Source: Pseudidiomarina gelatinasegens (GTDB taxonomy: Bacteria; Pseudomonadota; Gammaproteobacteria; Enterobacterales; Alteromonadaceae). From it: a stretch of 64,000 bases of DNA. The notes beneath the pieces were generated by a model that did not search any database, had not been told where the DNA came from, and saw nothing but the letters and a program-made list of their open reading frames with translations. The stretch covers positions 1 through 64,000 of the forward strand of contig NZ_RSFE01000002.1 of assembly GCF_004025325.1 (NCBI RefSeq). The letters run 5' to 3'. Of this stretch, positions 26,220 through 34,202 are shown piece after piece. A program made the position numbers and the translations under genes. Within the stretch, counting starts at the first letter, position 1; each line of letters opens with the position of its first letter.

Positions 26220-27500
26220 ATGAAGATTGCCATAATCGGCTCAGGTATTGCGGGGTTAACATCCGCGTACCTGTTGAACAAAGAGCATCAGGTTACTGTT
26301 TTCGAGAAGAATGACTATGTTGGCGGGCACACACGCACCGTAACGGTTAACGTACATGGCAAAGATTACGCCATTGATACCGGATTTATTGTATTTAACG
26401 ACCGTACTTATCCCAATTTTCGCGCGCTGATGCGCGAGTTAGGGGTGGCCTGGCAAGATACTGAAATGAGTTTCAGTGTGCACGACCCTAAAAGCGGTTT
26501 GGAATACAACGGGCATAATCTCAACACTTTGTTTGCGCAACGAAAAAATCTGTTTTCGCCGAAATTCTATCGGCTTATAAACGGTATTCTGCGCTTCAAT
26601 AAGGCAGCCAAGCAGGCGTATGAAACAGGCGCAAACCTGGATGAGTTAACCTTAGGCGAATTCCTGCGCGAGCAAAACATCCCGCAAGAAGTAAGCGAGC
26701 TTTATATCTTGCCAATGGTGGCAGCTATTTGGAGCGCTAGCCTACAAGAAGCGGAAGCATTCCCACTTGGGTTTTTCCTGCGCTTCTTCTCCAATCATGG
26801 TTTATTAAACGTGGCAGACCGGCCGCAATGGCACACCATTATTGGTGGTTCAAGCGCATACATTGAGCCGCTAACGCAGAGCTTCGCTGAAAATATTCAC
26901 TGCAGTGCCAATATTATAGCGGTACACCGCCAGGTAACAGACCGAGAGGGCGCTGTAACGCTTGAGTTTGCCGACGGTACACTGCAGGACTTCGATGAAG
27001 TTGTGTTTGCATGTCACAGTGACGAAGCACTTGCTCTATTAGCTAACCCGACAGCTGAAGAGCGGTCGGTGTTAGGCGCTATACCTTATCAAATGAATGA
27101 AGTGGTACTGCATACTGACGTGCGTTTGTTGCCGCGCGCCAAACTGGCTTGGGCGAGTTGGAACTATTTATTGCACACTGATACCGATGCGCGCACGCGT
27201 CCAAGTTCTGTAAGCTATAATATGAATATCCTCCAACGTATCGAGGCACCCGAAGTGTTCTGTGTAACGCTTAATAATACCGCCGCTATTCACCCCGAAA
27301 AGGTGCTTGGTACTTATCATTACGCGCATCCCGTATACAGTGTCGCGTCAATGCAGGCACGGGCTCAGCGTGAACGCATCTGCGGTAACAACCACACGCA
27401 CTTTACCGGCGCTTATTGGTATAACGGTTTCCATGAAGATGGTGTGCGTAGTGCTGTCGATGTAGCGAAGCGCTTCGGAGTAACTTGGCATGTTGGCTAG
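26220..27500 (+). CDS. FAD-dependent oxidoreductase (flavin amine-oxidase/desaturase-like)
   Basis: Encodes 426 residues. A dinucleotide-binding motif MKIAIIGSGIAGLTSAYLLN opens the protein, followed by VFEKNDYVGGHTRTV and DTGFIVFNDRTYPNF; LPMVAAIWSAS and the C-terminal GAYWYNGFHEDGVRSAVDVA complete the family pattern. These flavoproteins resemble phytoene desaturases and amine oxidases and are nearly always linked to DUF1365 and CFA-like genes, suggesting action on an acyl chain or lipid. It overlaps the DUF1365 start by 11 bases. The substrate is not known. Confidence 0.9.
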   Translation: MKIAIIGSGIAGLTSAYLLNKEHQVTVFEKNDYVGGHTRTVTVNVHGKDYAIDTGFIVFNDRTYPNFRALMRELGVAWQDTEMSFSVHDPKSGLEYNGHNLNTLFAQRKNLFSPKFYRLINGILRFNKAAKQAYETGANLDELTLGEFLREQNIPQEVSELYILPMVAAIWSASLQEAEAFPLGFFLRFFSNHGLLNVADRPQWHTIIGGSSAYIEPLTQSFAENIHCSANIIAVHRQVTDREGAVTLEFADGTLQDFDEVVFACHSDEALALLANPTAEERSVLGAIPYQMNEVVLHTDVRLLPRAKLAWASWNYLLHTDTDARTRPSSVSYNMNILQRIEAPEVFCVTLNNTAAIHPEKVLGTYHYAHPVYSVASMQARAQRERICGNNHTHFTGAYWYNGFHEDGVRSAVDVAKRFGVTWHVG

Positions 27501-28233
27501 TGCCATTTTGAGTGGCCGAGTGCATCATGCGCGCTATCGGCCCACCAAACATGCCTTTGACTACAGCATCACCCAGTGGTGGCTTGCGTTGGACGAACTG
27601 GACCAAGTAGCGAGCCAAAGTCGCTGGTTGTCAGTGAATAAGTTTGCGCCACTGTGGTTTCGTCGCAGTGACTACATACGCGGCAGTGACGGGGACCTCG
27701 CCGAAACGGTTCGCCTTGAGATAGCTAAACGGATAGGCAAGCCTGTTCAAGGTCGCGTCTTCTTTTTAGGTGCGCTGCGCACTTTCGGGTTATATTTTAG
27801 CCCGCTGAATTGCTATTTCGTGCAACCGGAAGGCAGTGATACCTTCAGCTACATGCTGGCCGAAGTCAGTAACACGCCATGGAATGAGCGCCACTATTAT
27901 GCGCTCGATTTGAATGAAGCTTTGGTGCATGACAAGGCATTTCATGTATCGCCGTTTAACCCTGTAGATATGCGCTATCATTGGCAGCTTATCCCACCGC
28001 AACAAACCCCTCACCACCGGTCAATGATTCACTTAGATGTGCATAAAGAAAAGCGCCATTTCAGCGCGACTGTGAAATTAACGCGGGTTGAATTGAACTC
28101 GAAATCGATTCGCAACGTATTATTGAGGTATCCGATAAATACGCTCAGTACAGTCAGTGCAATTTATTGGCAGGCTTTGCGATTGTGGTTAAAGCGCACC
28201 CCCGTGTATGCGCACCCCAATACCGATAAGTGA
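27490..28233 (+). CDS. DUF1365 family protein
   Basis: Encodes 247 residues beginning LASAILSGRVHHARYRPTKH, with the family's hallmark HHARYRP motif, LDELDQV, GRVFFLGALRTFGLYFSPLN (20 residues) and a conserved YFVQPEG. DUF1365 proteins are encoded beside flavin oxidoreductases and CFA-like methyltransferases throughout Proteobacteria, but have no established activity. Overlaps at both ends (11 bases upstream, near contact downstream) indicate one translational unit, so it may form a complex with its neighbours. Confidence 0.88.
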   Translation: MLASAILSGRVHHARYRPTKHAFDYSITQWWLALDELDQVASQSRWLSVNKFAPLWFRRSDYIRGSDGDLAETVRLEIAKRIGKPVQGRVFFLGALRTFGLYFSPLNCYFVQPEGSDTFSYMLAEVSNTPWNERHYYALDLNEALVHDKAFHVSPFNPVDMRYHWQLIPPQQTPHHRSMIHLDVHKEKRHFSATVKLTRVELNSKSIRNVLLRYPINTLSTVSAIYWQALRLWLKRTPVYAHPNTDK

Positions 28234-28250
28234 AAATAAGGGTTAGTTTC

Positions 28251-29489
28251 ATGTACAAAGAAGATGCATTAGCGGTTATGCAGAACGATTTAACAAGTGT
28301 AGACAAAGTACTACGAAAGACCGTGTTGGGCCTTTTGGGTAAACTTACCGAAGGCTATTTAGTGGTCAAAGAGCGCGGCGAAGTTGTTGGTAAATTCGGT
28401 TCTGAAACCAGCAGTTTGAAGGCTGAAATTGATATTCAGAAACGCGATTTCTACCGTCGTTTTTTATTCGGTGGCAGTATTGGCGCGGCTGAACTGTTTA
28501 TGGATGAAAGCTGGACCACACCGAACCTGACTCACGTGATTCAAATATTTGCACGCAATTTGCCTGCTCTTGATGCGGCCGAGGCCAAATTGAGCTGGTT
28601 GCTATTACCAATTCAAAAATTTCAGCATTGGCGTCGCAATAACAGCAAACGCCAAGCGAAAGAAAATATATCTGCCCATTATGACTTGGGTAACGACTTG
28701 TATCGGGCGTTTCTAGACCCGTCGTTACAGTATTCGAGTGCGGTGTACCCGCGCGTTGATGCCGATTTAGCCGAGGCACAACAACATAAACTTAAACGCC
28801 TTTGTGACAGTTTGGAACTGAAACCGGAAGACCATTTATTGGAAATTGGCACAGGTTGGGGCGGCTTAGCGGTGTTTGCGGCCAAACATTATGGCTGCCA
28901 TGTGACCACCACAACCATTTCGGAAGAGCAGTTTCGTTATACGGAAGCACTGATTGCCAAAGAAAACTTGGGCGACAAAATTACCTTATTGAAAAATGAT
29001 TATCGCGATTTAACAGGTACCTACGACAAACTGGTTTCGGTTGAAATGATTGAAGCGGTTGGCCGTAAATACATGGCCACATTTTTTAATACCTGCAACC
29101 GGTTGTTAAAGCCCAACGGTAAAATGGCTCTGCAAGCCATTACCATTGCTGATCAGCGCATGAAAAGTTACGCCAACTCGGTAGACTTTATTCAAAAGTA
29201 CATCTTTCCAGGTGGCTTTTTACCGTCAATAACCATGATGAGCGAAATGTTTACGAAACACACCAGTATGGTGATTCGTCACGTTGATGATATTGGGTTT
29301 GATTACGCCAAGACGTTGGCCGATTGGCGGGTAAAGTTTAACAAGGCGCATCCGCAATTGATGCAACACGGCTACGACGAACGCTTCGGGCGCATGTGGA
29401 ATTATTACCTGTGCTATTGCGAAGGTGGATTTCTTGAACGCGCGGTGTCGGCTGTTCAGTTAGTTGCGACGAAGCCGCAATGCCGTTAA
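28251..29489 (+). CDS. cfa: Cyclopropane-fatty-acid synthase family methyltransferase
   Basis: Encodes 412 residues from ATG 28251, which follows AAGGG; a GTG at 28230 overlaps the previous stop and is less likely. The enzyme uses S-adenosylmethionine to methylate unsaturated acyl chains of membrane phospholipids. Visible are the family signature ISAHYDLGNDLYRAFLDPSL (20 residues), YSSAVYP, the cofactor motif LLEIGTGWGG, VEMIEAVGRKY and a C-terminal aromatic cluster (RMWNYYLCYCEGGF). In R. sphaeroides a CFA-like operon belongs to the ChrR/RpoE regulon, and related enzymes make branched or furan fatty acids. This protein may therefore not make simple cyclopropanes. Confidence 0.92.
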   Translation: MYKEDALAVMQNDLTSVDKVLRKTVLGLLGKLTEGYLVVKERGEVVGKFGSETSSLKAEIDIQKRDFYRRFLFGGSIGAAELFMDESWTTPNLTHVIQIFARNLPALDAAEAKLSWLLLPIQKFQHWRRNNSKRQAKENISAHYDLGNDLYRAFLDPSLQYSSAVYPRVDADLAEAQQHKLKRLCDSLELKPEDHLLEIGTGWGGLAVFAAKHYGCHVTTTTISEEQFRYTEALIAKENLGDKITLLKNDYRDLTGTYDKLVSVEMIEAVGRKYMATFFNTCNRLLKPNGKMALQAITIADQRMKSYANSVDFIQKYIFPGGFLPSITMMSEMFTKHTSMVIRHVDDIGFDYAKTLADWRVKFNKAHPQLMQHGYDERFGRMWNYYLCYCEGGFLERAVSAVQLVATKPQCR

Positions 29490-30031
29490 ATAAAGGCAGC
29501 GTTAAACGTTGGCTACCCAAACTGGTCGGCCTGTTTTTATTCGATCTCGTTTGGATAAGCGCTGTCGCAGGACGCTCTGAATGGCTGCTAGCGACGCTAT
29601 TATTGGTTTGCCTTCAGGTTGCCCTGGCAATTCGCAGTAGCGCCTTTAGCTGGCGTTTGTACGCGTTGTTTGTGGCGTTAGGGTTAGCACTTGAGGCTAC
29701 GGTGGTTGGCGTTGGCATATTGACCTTTGACGGCGGCTTTTTGCCATGGTGGTTAATTTTGCTTTGGCTCGGTTTCGCCGGCATGTTGATGAACACCTTA
29801 AGTGATTTAGCGGGTCGCCCAGTATGGGCAGCCTTGCTTGGTATAGCTTCTGGCCCGCTAACTTACGCAATTGGAATACGTTTGGGCGCGGCAGAATTAT
29901 TGCGCGCTGAATGGCTGCTTTGGGTCGTTTACGCCATGTTGTGGGCCGTTTATATGGTTATTTTCGCTTTGCTAATGCAACGCTTCGTTGTCGCACAGCC
30001 GAAAACTGAAGGAGGGCACGATGAAAATTAA
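29480..30031 (+). CDS. DUF2878 integral membrane protein
   Basis: Encodes 183 residues and overlaps the CFA-like gene by 10 bases. About five to six hydrophobic helices alternate with short loops, including LPKLVGLFLFDLVWISAVAG, GFLPWWLILLWLGFAGML and the conserved-looking NTLSDLAGRPVWAALLG. The pattern and operon position fit DUF2878, a membrane family of unknown function found with CFA-like genes. It could hold lipid-modifying enzymes at the membrane. Confidence 0.8.
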   Translation: MPLNKGSVKRWLPKLVGLFLFDLVWISAVAGRSEWLLATLLLVCLQVALAIRSSAFSWRLYALFVALGLALEATVVGVGILTFDGGFLPWWLILLWLGFAGMLMNTLSDLAGRPVWAALLGIASGPLTYAIGIRLGAAELLRAEWLLWVVYAMLWAVYMVIFALLMQRFVVAQPKTEGGHDEN

Positions 30032-30542
30032 AGCCTTTTGGTTGGCGCTAACTTGTGCCGTACTGAGCGTACAGCCAGTTTATGCAAGCCAATGCAGCGT
30101 TGCCGCGTTCGATGAACTCAAAACGGTGGGTGAAACACGCTTAAAGGTCTGGTTTTGGGATGTGTATGATGCCGAACTTCGCACTGACACCGGTGCTTAC
30201 CAAGACTCAGCACAGCGGGCGTTGCAGTTGAGCTACTTGCGCAACATTGATGCCGATGATCTTGTTGATACCACGGCTGAAGAATGGCAACGCTTGAAAA
30301 TTGAAAATACCGAAGCACATGAACAATGGCTAGATGCACTGCGCGGTATGTGGCCTGATGTGCGTGAAGGCGACTGCATAACTGTAGTTGAGAATGATGC
30401 AGGTCATGCCGAGTTTTATGGCCCTGAAGGTCGGTTGGGAATCATTGAGTCAGCCCAGTTTACCGACGATTTCTTAGCCATTTGGCTCTCTGAAAACTCA
30501 CGATTTAAAGATGAGCGGAATGCGCTCATAGGAGCACAATAA
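30021..30542 (+). CDS. Exported chalcone-isomerase-like protein
   Basis: Encodes 173 residues from ATG 30021, preceded by a strong GGAGG. A signal peptide (MKIKAFWLALTCAVLSVQP, cleaved near VYASQ) leads a domain like bacterial chalcone-isomerase-like proteins: FDELKTVGETRLKVWFWDVY, DAELRTDTG, ALQLSYLRNIDADDL. These periplasmic relatives of a lipid-binding fold are non-enzymatic as far as I know and may bind fatty acids. It overlaps DUF2878 by 11 bases and the next gene by 1 base. Confidence 0.83.
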   Translation: MKIKAFWLALTCAVLSVQPVYASQCSVAAFDELKTVGETRLKVWFWDVYDAELRTDTGAYQDSAQRALQLSYLRNIDADDLVDTTAEEWQRLKIENTEAHEQWLDALRGMWPDVREGDCITVVENDAGHAEFYGPEGRLGIIESAQFTDDFLAIWLSENSRFKDERNALIGAQ

Positions 30543-31078
30543 TGAACCGCGTAATGGTAATAAAAACAGCTTTTATTGCTGCCATAGTAGCTTTATTAGT
30601 TGGGTGTTCAGCGCAAATTGAAGATTACCAAGGTGAACAGCCCCAGTTAAAACTTGAAGAGTTTTTCAATGGCGACCTAGTTGCTTACGGCATGGTGCAA
30701 GACTATAGCGGTAAGGTTATTCAACGGTTTCATGCGGATTTAAAAGGCACTTGGAACGGCAATGAGGGTGTTTTAGACGAGCAGTTTTATTATGCCGATG
30801 GCAGCCAGCAAGAGCGTATCTGGTATATCACAAAAACCGGTGAAAACAGCTATGAAGGGCGAGCTAGCGATGTTGAAGGTGTCGCTGAAGGCACTACGGC
30901 AGGAAACGTATTGAACTGGAGCTACACACTGATCATTGAACGTGATGGTGAACCCTTTGCGGTTAATTTAGATGATTGGCTGTATCTGGTTGATTCTGAC
31001 AACATGATTAATCGTACTCAGATGTACAAATACGGCCTGCCAGTGGGGGAGATAACCCTTTATATTGGTAAGAAATAA
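30542..31078 (+). CDS. DUF3833 lipoprotein
   Basis: Encodes 178 residues. The signal ends in the lipobox VALLVGCSAQ, so it should be membrane-anchored. The body has LKLEEFFNGDLVAYGMVQDY, a DUF3833 hallmark, followed by KVIQRFHADLKGTWNG and FYYADGSQQERIWYITK, resembling a lipocalin-like beta barrel. It is the last gene of the photolyase/lipid operon and ends before a terminator. With the chalcone-isomerase-like protein it gives the operon an envelope arm. Confidence 0.85.
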   Translation: MNRVMVIKTAFIAAIVALLVGCSAQIEDYQGEQPQLKLEEFFNGDLVAYGMVQDYSGKVIQRFHADLKGTWNGNEGVLDEQFYYADGSQQERIWYITKTGENSYEGRASDVEGVAEGTTAGNVLNWSYTLIIERDGEPFAVNLDDWLYLVDSDNMINRTQMYKYGLPVGEITLYIGKK

Positions 31079-31106
31079 CGGGTAAGAAATAACGAACAAA
31101 AAGTAA

Positions 31107-31145
31107 TAAAAAAAGGGAAATAAGCGTGCTTATTTCCCTTTTTTG
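31107..31145. terminator. Terminator closing the photolyase/lipid operon
   Basis: AAAAAGGGAAATAAGC-GT-GCTTATTTCCCTTTTTT is a perfect long hairpin with T-run on both strands. It can also terminate the leftward Ala/Lys-rich gene that stops at 31171. Confidence 0.93.
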
Positions 31146-31170
31146 TAGGTGTTATGACTGGTTTTAAAGC

Positions 31171-31620
31171 TTAATCATAGCCGCGTGGTAAACGCGATAA
31201 GGTGCTATCTTGCTCTAAGCGCTGGCGCCACAATTCTTTTGCTGTAAGCCCACCATTTGCACTCTTGCTAACTTTTGCTTTTGCAGCTTTTGCAGCAGGC
31301 TTTTTAGCGGCCGCTTTTTTAGCTGGTGCTTTTTTAGCAGGTGCTTTCTTGGCCGGTTCTGCAGCTTTCTTGGCTTCTTTTTTGGCTGCAGTTTTTGCTG
31401 CGGGCTTAGCTGCTGCTTTGGTTGCCTTGGCAGCTGGTTTAGCTGCTTTGCCACCGGCTAATGTCTCGGCTTCTTCAGCAAGTTGAGCTAGGCGTACATT
31501 TTTGCCGCCATCAACGCTATACCAGCCGCCTTTCGCTTCAACTTTCGGTTTTTTGCCGTGAGCTTGCTGGTATGCTGCAGTAAAATCAGCAAGCACTTGG
31601 TCTTTATCAAGTTTGCTCAT
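31171..31620 (-). CDS. Ala/Lys/Pro-rich histone H1-like protein
   Basis: Encodes 149 residues. The N-terminal 50 residues look folded (DKDQVLADFTAAYQQAHGKK, WYSVDGGKNVRLAQLAEEAE). Residues about 55-115 are a low-complexity tail of AAKPAAK, KKAPAKK and AKKPAAK repeats, like bacterial H1 homologues. The C-terminus ends in GGLTAKELWRQRLEQDS. The tail is strongly basic and probably binds DNA or RNA. GC and base use in the repeat differ from neighbours only because of the residue bias. It is flanked by terminators, a single-gene unit. Confidence 0.75.
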   Translation of the reverse strand: MSKLDKDQVLADFTAAYQQAHGKKPKVEAKGGWYSVDGGKNVRLAQLAEEAETLAGGKAAKPAAKATKAAAKPAAKTAAKKEAKKAAEPAKKAPAKKAPAKKAAAKKPAAKAAKAKVSKSANGGLTAKELWRQRLEQDSTLSRLPRGYD

Positions 31621-31767
31621 GGATATTATCCTATCGCTATTACGTTAGTGTGTTCCATTTTTATACCGTTTTTTGAGCATATTGTCTAATGTGTGAAACA
31701 TTCGTCAGCAAAATATGCTAAAAACATCCGATATTCATCGAAATTCAAAGGCTGAAACGAGGACATT

Positions 31768-32523
31768 GTGCAACGTTCAGAGCTACAAAATTATCTCAGT
31801 GATTTATTACAAATAGACCGTATTCGTGATTTTTGCCCGAATGGTCTGCAAATTGAAGGCCGCGAGCAGGTCAAAACCATTGTCACTGGCGTAACAGCCA
31901 GTCAGGCATTGGTTGACCAAGCCATTGCGCTTAAAGCAGATGCGATTTTGGTTCACCATGGTTACTTTTGGAAAAACGAACCTGCCGTTATTACCGGCAT
32001 GAAAAAACGCCGGATTCAAGCTTTGCTCAAAGCCGACATTAATCTGTTTGGCTACCACTTGCCGTTAGATGTACACCCGGAATTTGGGAATAACGCACAG
32101 TTGGCGAAGCTATTTGGCTGGCCGCAGCCGCAAGCACTATTGTCGGCTGAACCTGAGGGCGTTGTGATGGGCTGCAGACTGCCCGCGCCGATGAACTCAG
32201 TTGAGCTGGGCGAACATCTTGAAAGCTGCTTACAACGCACGCTAACGGTGCGAATTGATAATGACACACCAATTCATAACGTTGCGTGGTGCACGGGCGG
32301 TGGGCAAGGTTATATAGACCAAGCCGCAGCGGCTGGTTTTGACGCCTTTATTAGCGGTGAAATTTCAGAGCAAACAACGCACAGTGCGCAGGAGCAAGGT
32401 GTGGCCTATTTTGCGGCTGGCCATCATGCGACTGAACGCTACGGCATAAAAGCCTTGGGTGAGCATTTAGCGAACCGGTTTGATCTGCAGCATCATTTTA
32501 TTGATATCGATAATCCGGCCTAA
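31768..32523 (+). CDS. Nif3/YbgI-family dinuclear metal-centre protein
   Basis: Encodes 251 residues from GTG 31768 (preceded by GAGGA). Length and motifs match E. coli YbgI: IRDFCPNGLQIEG, AILVHHGYFWKNE with metal-ligand histidines, FGYHLPLDVHPEFGNNAQLA and the C-terminal FAAGHHATERYGIKAL. Members form hexameric toroids with two metal ions per subunit; GTP cyclohydrolase I type 2 and DNA-repair roles have been suggested, but the role is unresolved. cmoM follows 6 bases later. Confidence 0.92.
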   Translation: MQRSELQNYLSDLLQIDRIRDFCPNGLQIEGREQVKTIVTGVTASQALVDQAIALKADAILVHHGYFWKNEPAVITGMKKRRIQALLKADINLFGYHLPLDVHPEFGNNAQLAKLFGWPQPQALLSAEPEGVVMGCRLPAPMNSVELGEHLESCLQRTLTVRIDNDTPIHNVAWCTGGGQGYIDQAAAAGFDAFISGEISEQTTHSAQEQGVAYFAAGHHATERYGIKALGEHLANRFDLQHHFIDIDNPA

Positions 32524-32529
32524 TACATC

Positions 32530-33297
32530 ATGTCGAACGACCATAGTTTTGAGGGAATAACTGGAAAGTTTTCTCGTAATATTTATGCCACCAATAAAGG
32601 CAAACTGCGCTTAGCTGTGTTGCAGCGTGATTTGCAGCCATGGTTGGATGCTGCGGGCAATAAATCCTTGCGCGTGCTGGATGTAGGCGGGGGCATGGGG
32701 CAATTGTCACAGATGTTTGCACGCGCGGGCTATCATGTAACTCATACCGATATTTCTCCAGAAATTGTCGCTGAAGCAAAAAGTTTGCATGAACGTGAGG
32801 GGCTCTCAGCGCATTATGAATATCATGTTGCCCCCTTGCAGCAACTGCCGGACTTACTGAAGCAACGTTTCGATGTGGTGTTGTGTCATGCGGTACTGGA
32901 ATGGCTTGCTGACCCGCAACAAGCGCTGGCTACATTAAAAACATTTCTGGCGCCAGCAGGGCAGTTGTCGCTGATGTTTTACAATCGCGATGCCAAAATA
33001 CTAGCAAATATCATTTTCGGTAATTTTGACTACGTGCAAGCTGACTTAAAGGTTAAAAAGACGGTTCGAATGAGCCCGCAACAACCTCTTTCGCCAGCCG
33101 ACGTGGCGCAGTGGTTGGAACACCTTGGTTTGCAGGTTACGCAAAAGACTGGCGTGCGCTGTTTTCACGACTATTTGCGCAACCGCGATGACCAGCAGCG
33201 CTTTGATGAGTTATTAGCGCTGGAGCTACGCTACAACCAACAGTCGCCATTTGTTGATATTGGCCGCTACCTGCACTGGCAAATTAACCATGCCTGA
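32530..33297 (+). CDS. cmoM: tRNA uridine-34 carboxymethoxy methyltransferase CmoM
   Basis: Encodes 255 residues. It matches E. coli CmoM (formerly SmtA) closely from memory: GKFSRNIYATNKGKLRLAVL, cofactor motif VLDVGGGMGQLSQ, LCHAVLEWLADP, LSLMFYNRDAKILANII, FGNFDYVQADL and TGVRCFHDYLRNR. CmoM uses S-adenosylmethionine to convert cmo5U at the wobble position to its methyl ester in several tRNAs, extending decoding. The other cmo genes are not in the window. Its end overlaps the next gene by 8 bases. Confidence 0.94.
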   Translation: MSNDHSFEGITGKFSRNIYATNKGKLRLAVLQRDLQPWLDAAGNKSLRVLDVGGGMGQLSQMFARAGYHVTHTDISPEIVAEAKSLHEREGLSAHYEYHVAPLQQLPDLLKQRFDVVLCHAVLEWLADPQQALATLKTFLAPAGQLSLMFYNRDAKILANIIFGNFDYVQADLKVKKTVRMSPQQPLSPADVAQWLEHLGLQVTQKTGVRCFHDYLRNRDDQQRFDELLALELRYNQQSPFVDIGRYLHWQINHA

Positions 33298-34171
33298 TAC
33301 TGTTGTTATCTACTTTAATGCGCTAAGTAGCCGTGCGCGACGATTTGCACGGCACTATGAAGCCTATTTCGAAGCCTATTTTGTGCGCCAGCAAAACGCA
33401 GGTTCGGTGGTGGTTTTACCAAGCTCGGCAAGTCGTCATCACGATATCGAGCTGCTGCGAGAAGCGTGCCAAACAGCCAATGAGTGTGTGGTGATTGGTG
33501 GTGATGGAAGTGTCAATATTGTCGCAAACGTGGTGGTTAAAACACCGGTGAAATTAACGGTTATCCCCGTTGGTACCGGTAATGACTTTGCCCGTGACCA
33601 CGGGTTGCGCAATTGGCGCTGGCGAATGCGAACGCCTATCACAACATCTATAGAGTGTTTGGGCGTTGCCAACACATGCTATTTTGTCAACCACGTTGGC
33701 ACCGGCTTGAGTGTTGATTTAATGCATTTACAGCCAGCATGGCTGAAACAAAGCGCAGGGCGCTTGAGCTATTCAATTGCCTTGTTGCGCTATCTATTCG
33801 GCTCGTTCAACCATCGTTCGCGGGTGCACCATGAGCAGCATTGGGATGACGGTCAAATCGTGGCGCTCGGGCGGTATATCGGCGGTGGTATACCGGTGCA
33901 TCCAAATGCGAATAGAAGCACAGGTATATTGGCACGCATTGGTATTCCTCAAATGGGGCGCTGGCAGCAACTCAAAGCATTATTGCGGGTTGTGCAAAAT
34001 AAAGTTGAGCAAACACCAGCACTCGAATTTAGTACGGCAAACAAGTTTTCTATTGGAGACAGTGAACATCCGGTAGAGCTAGACGGCGATATTCACTTTC
34101 AGGATCCAGTAAGTGTTTCGGTGCTTACTGAGGCAATTTATGTGACGGTGCCTGCGGGGCAACGTTTGTGA
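33290..34171 (+). CDS. Diacylglycerol-kinase-family lipid kinase
   Basis: Encodes 293 residues from ATG 33290 (MPDTVVIYFNALSSRARRF); the longer frame to 33251 would lie inside cmoM. The ATP-binding signature of the DAGK/sphingosine-kinase fold is clear: CVVIGGDGSVNIVANVV and LTVIPVGTGNDFARDHGLRN. A C-terminal beta sandwich ends with VELDGDIHFQDPVSV. It probably phosphorylates a lipid such as diacylglycerol. E. coli relatives are YegS and BmrU. The 8-base overlap couples it to cmoM, although the functions are unrelated. Confidence 0.9.
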   Translation: MPDTVVIYFNALSSRARRFARHYEAYFEAYFVRQQNAGSVVVLPSSASRHHDIELLREACQTANECVVIGGDGSVNIVANVVVKTPVKLTVIPVGTGNDFARDHGLRNWRWRMRTPITTSIECLGVANTCYFVNHVGTGLSVDLMHLQPAWLKQSAGRLSYSIALLRYLFGSFNHRSRVHHEQHWDDGQIVALGRYIGGGIPVHPNANRSTGILARIGIPQMGRWQQLKALLRVVQNKVEQTPALEFSTANKFSIGDSEHPVELDGDIHFQDPVSVSVLTEAIYVTVPAGQRL

Positions 34172-34202
34172 TTCGATTTTGAACGAACTGGGGAGTAGTA
34201 AC

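Noticed and set aside
31202-31486. 94-residue rightward Ala/Phe-rich open frame
   Set aside because: It is the antisense of the Ala/Lys-rich repeats of the H1-like protein; such repeats keep the opposite frame open.
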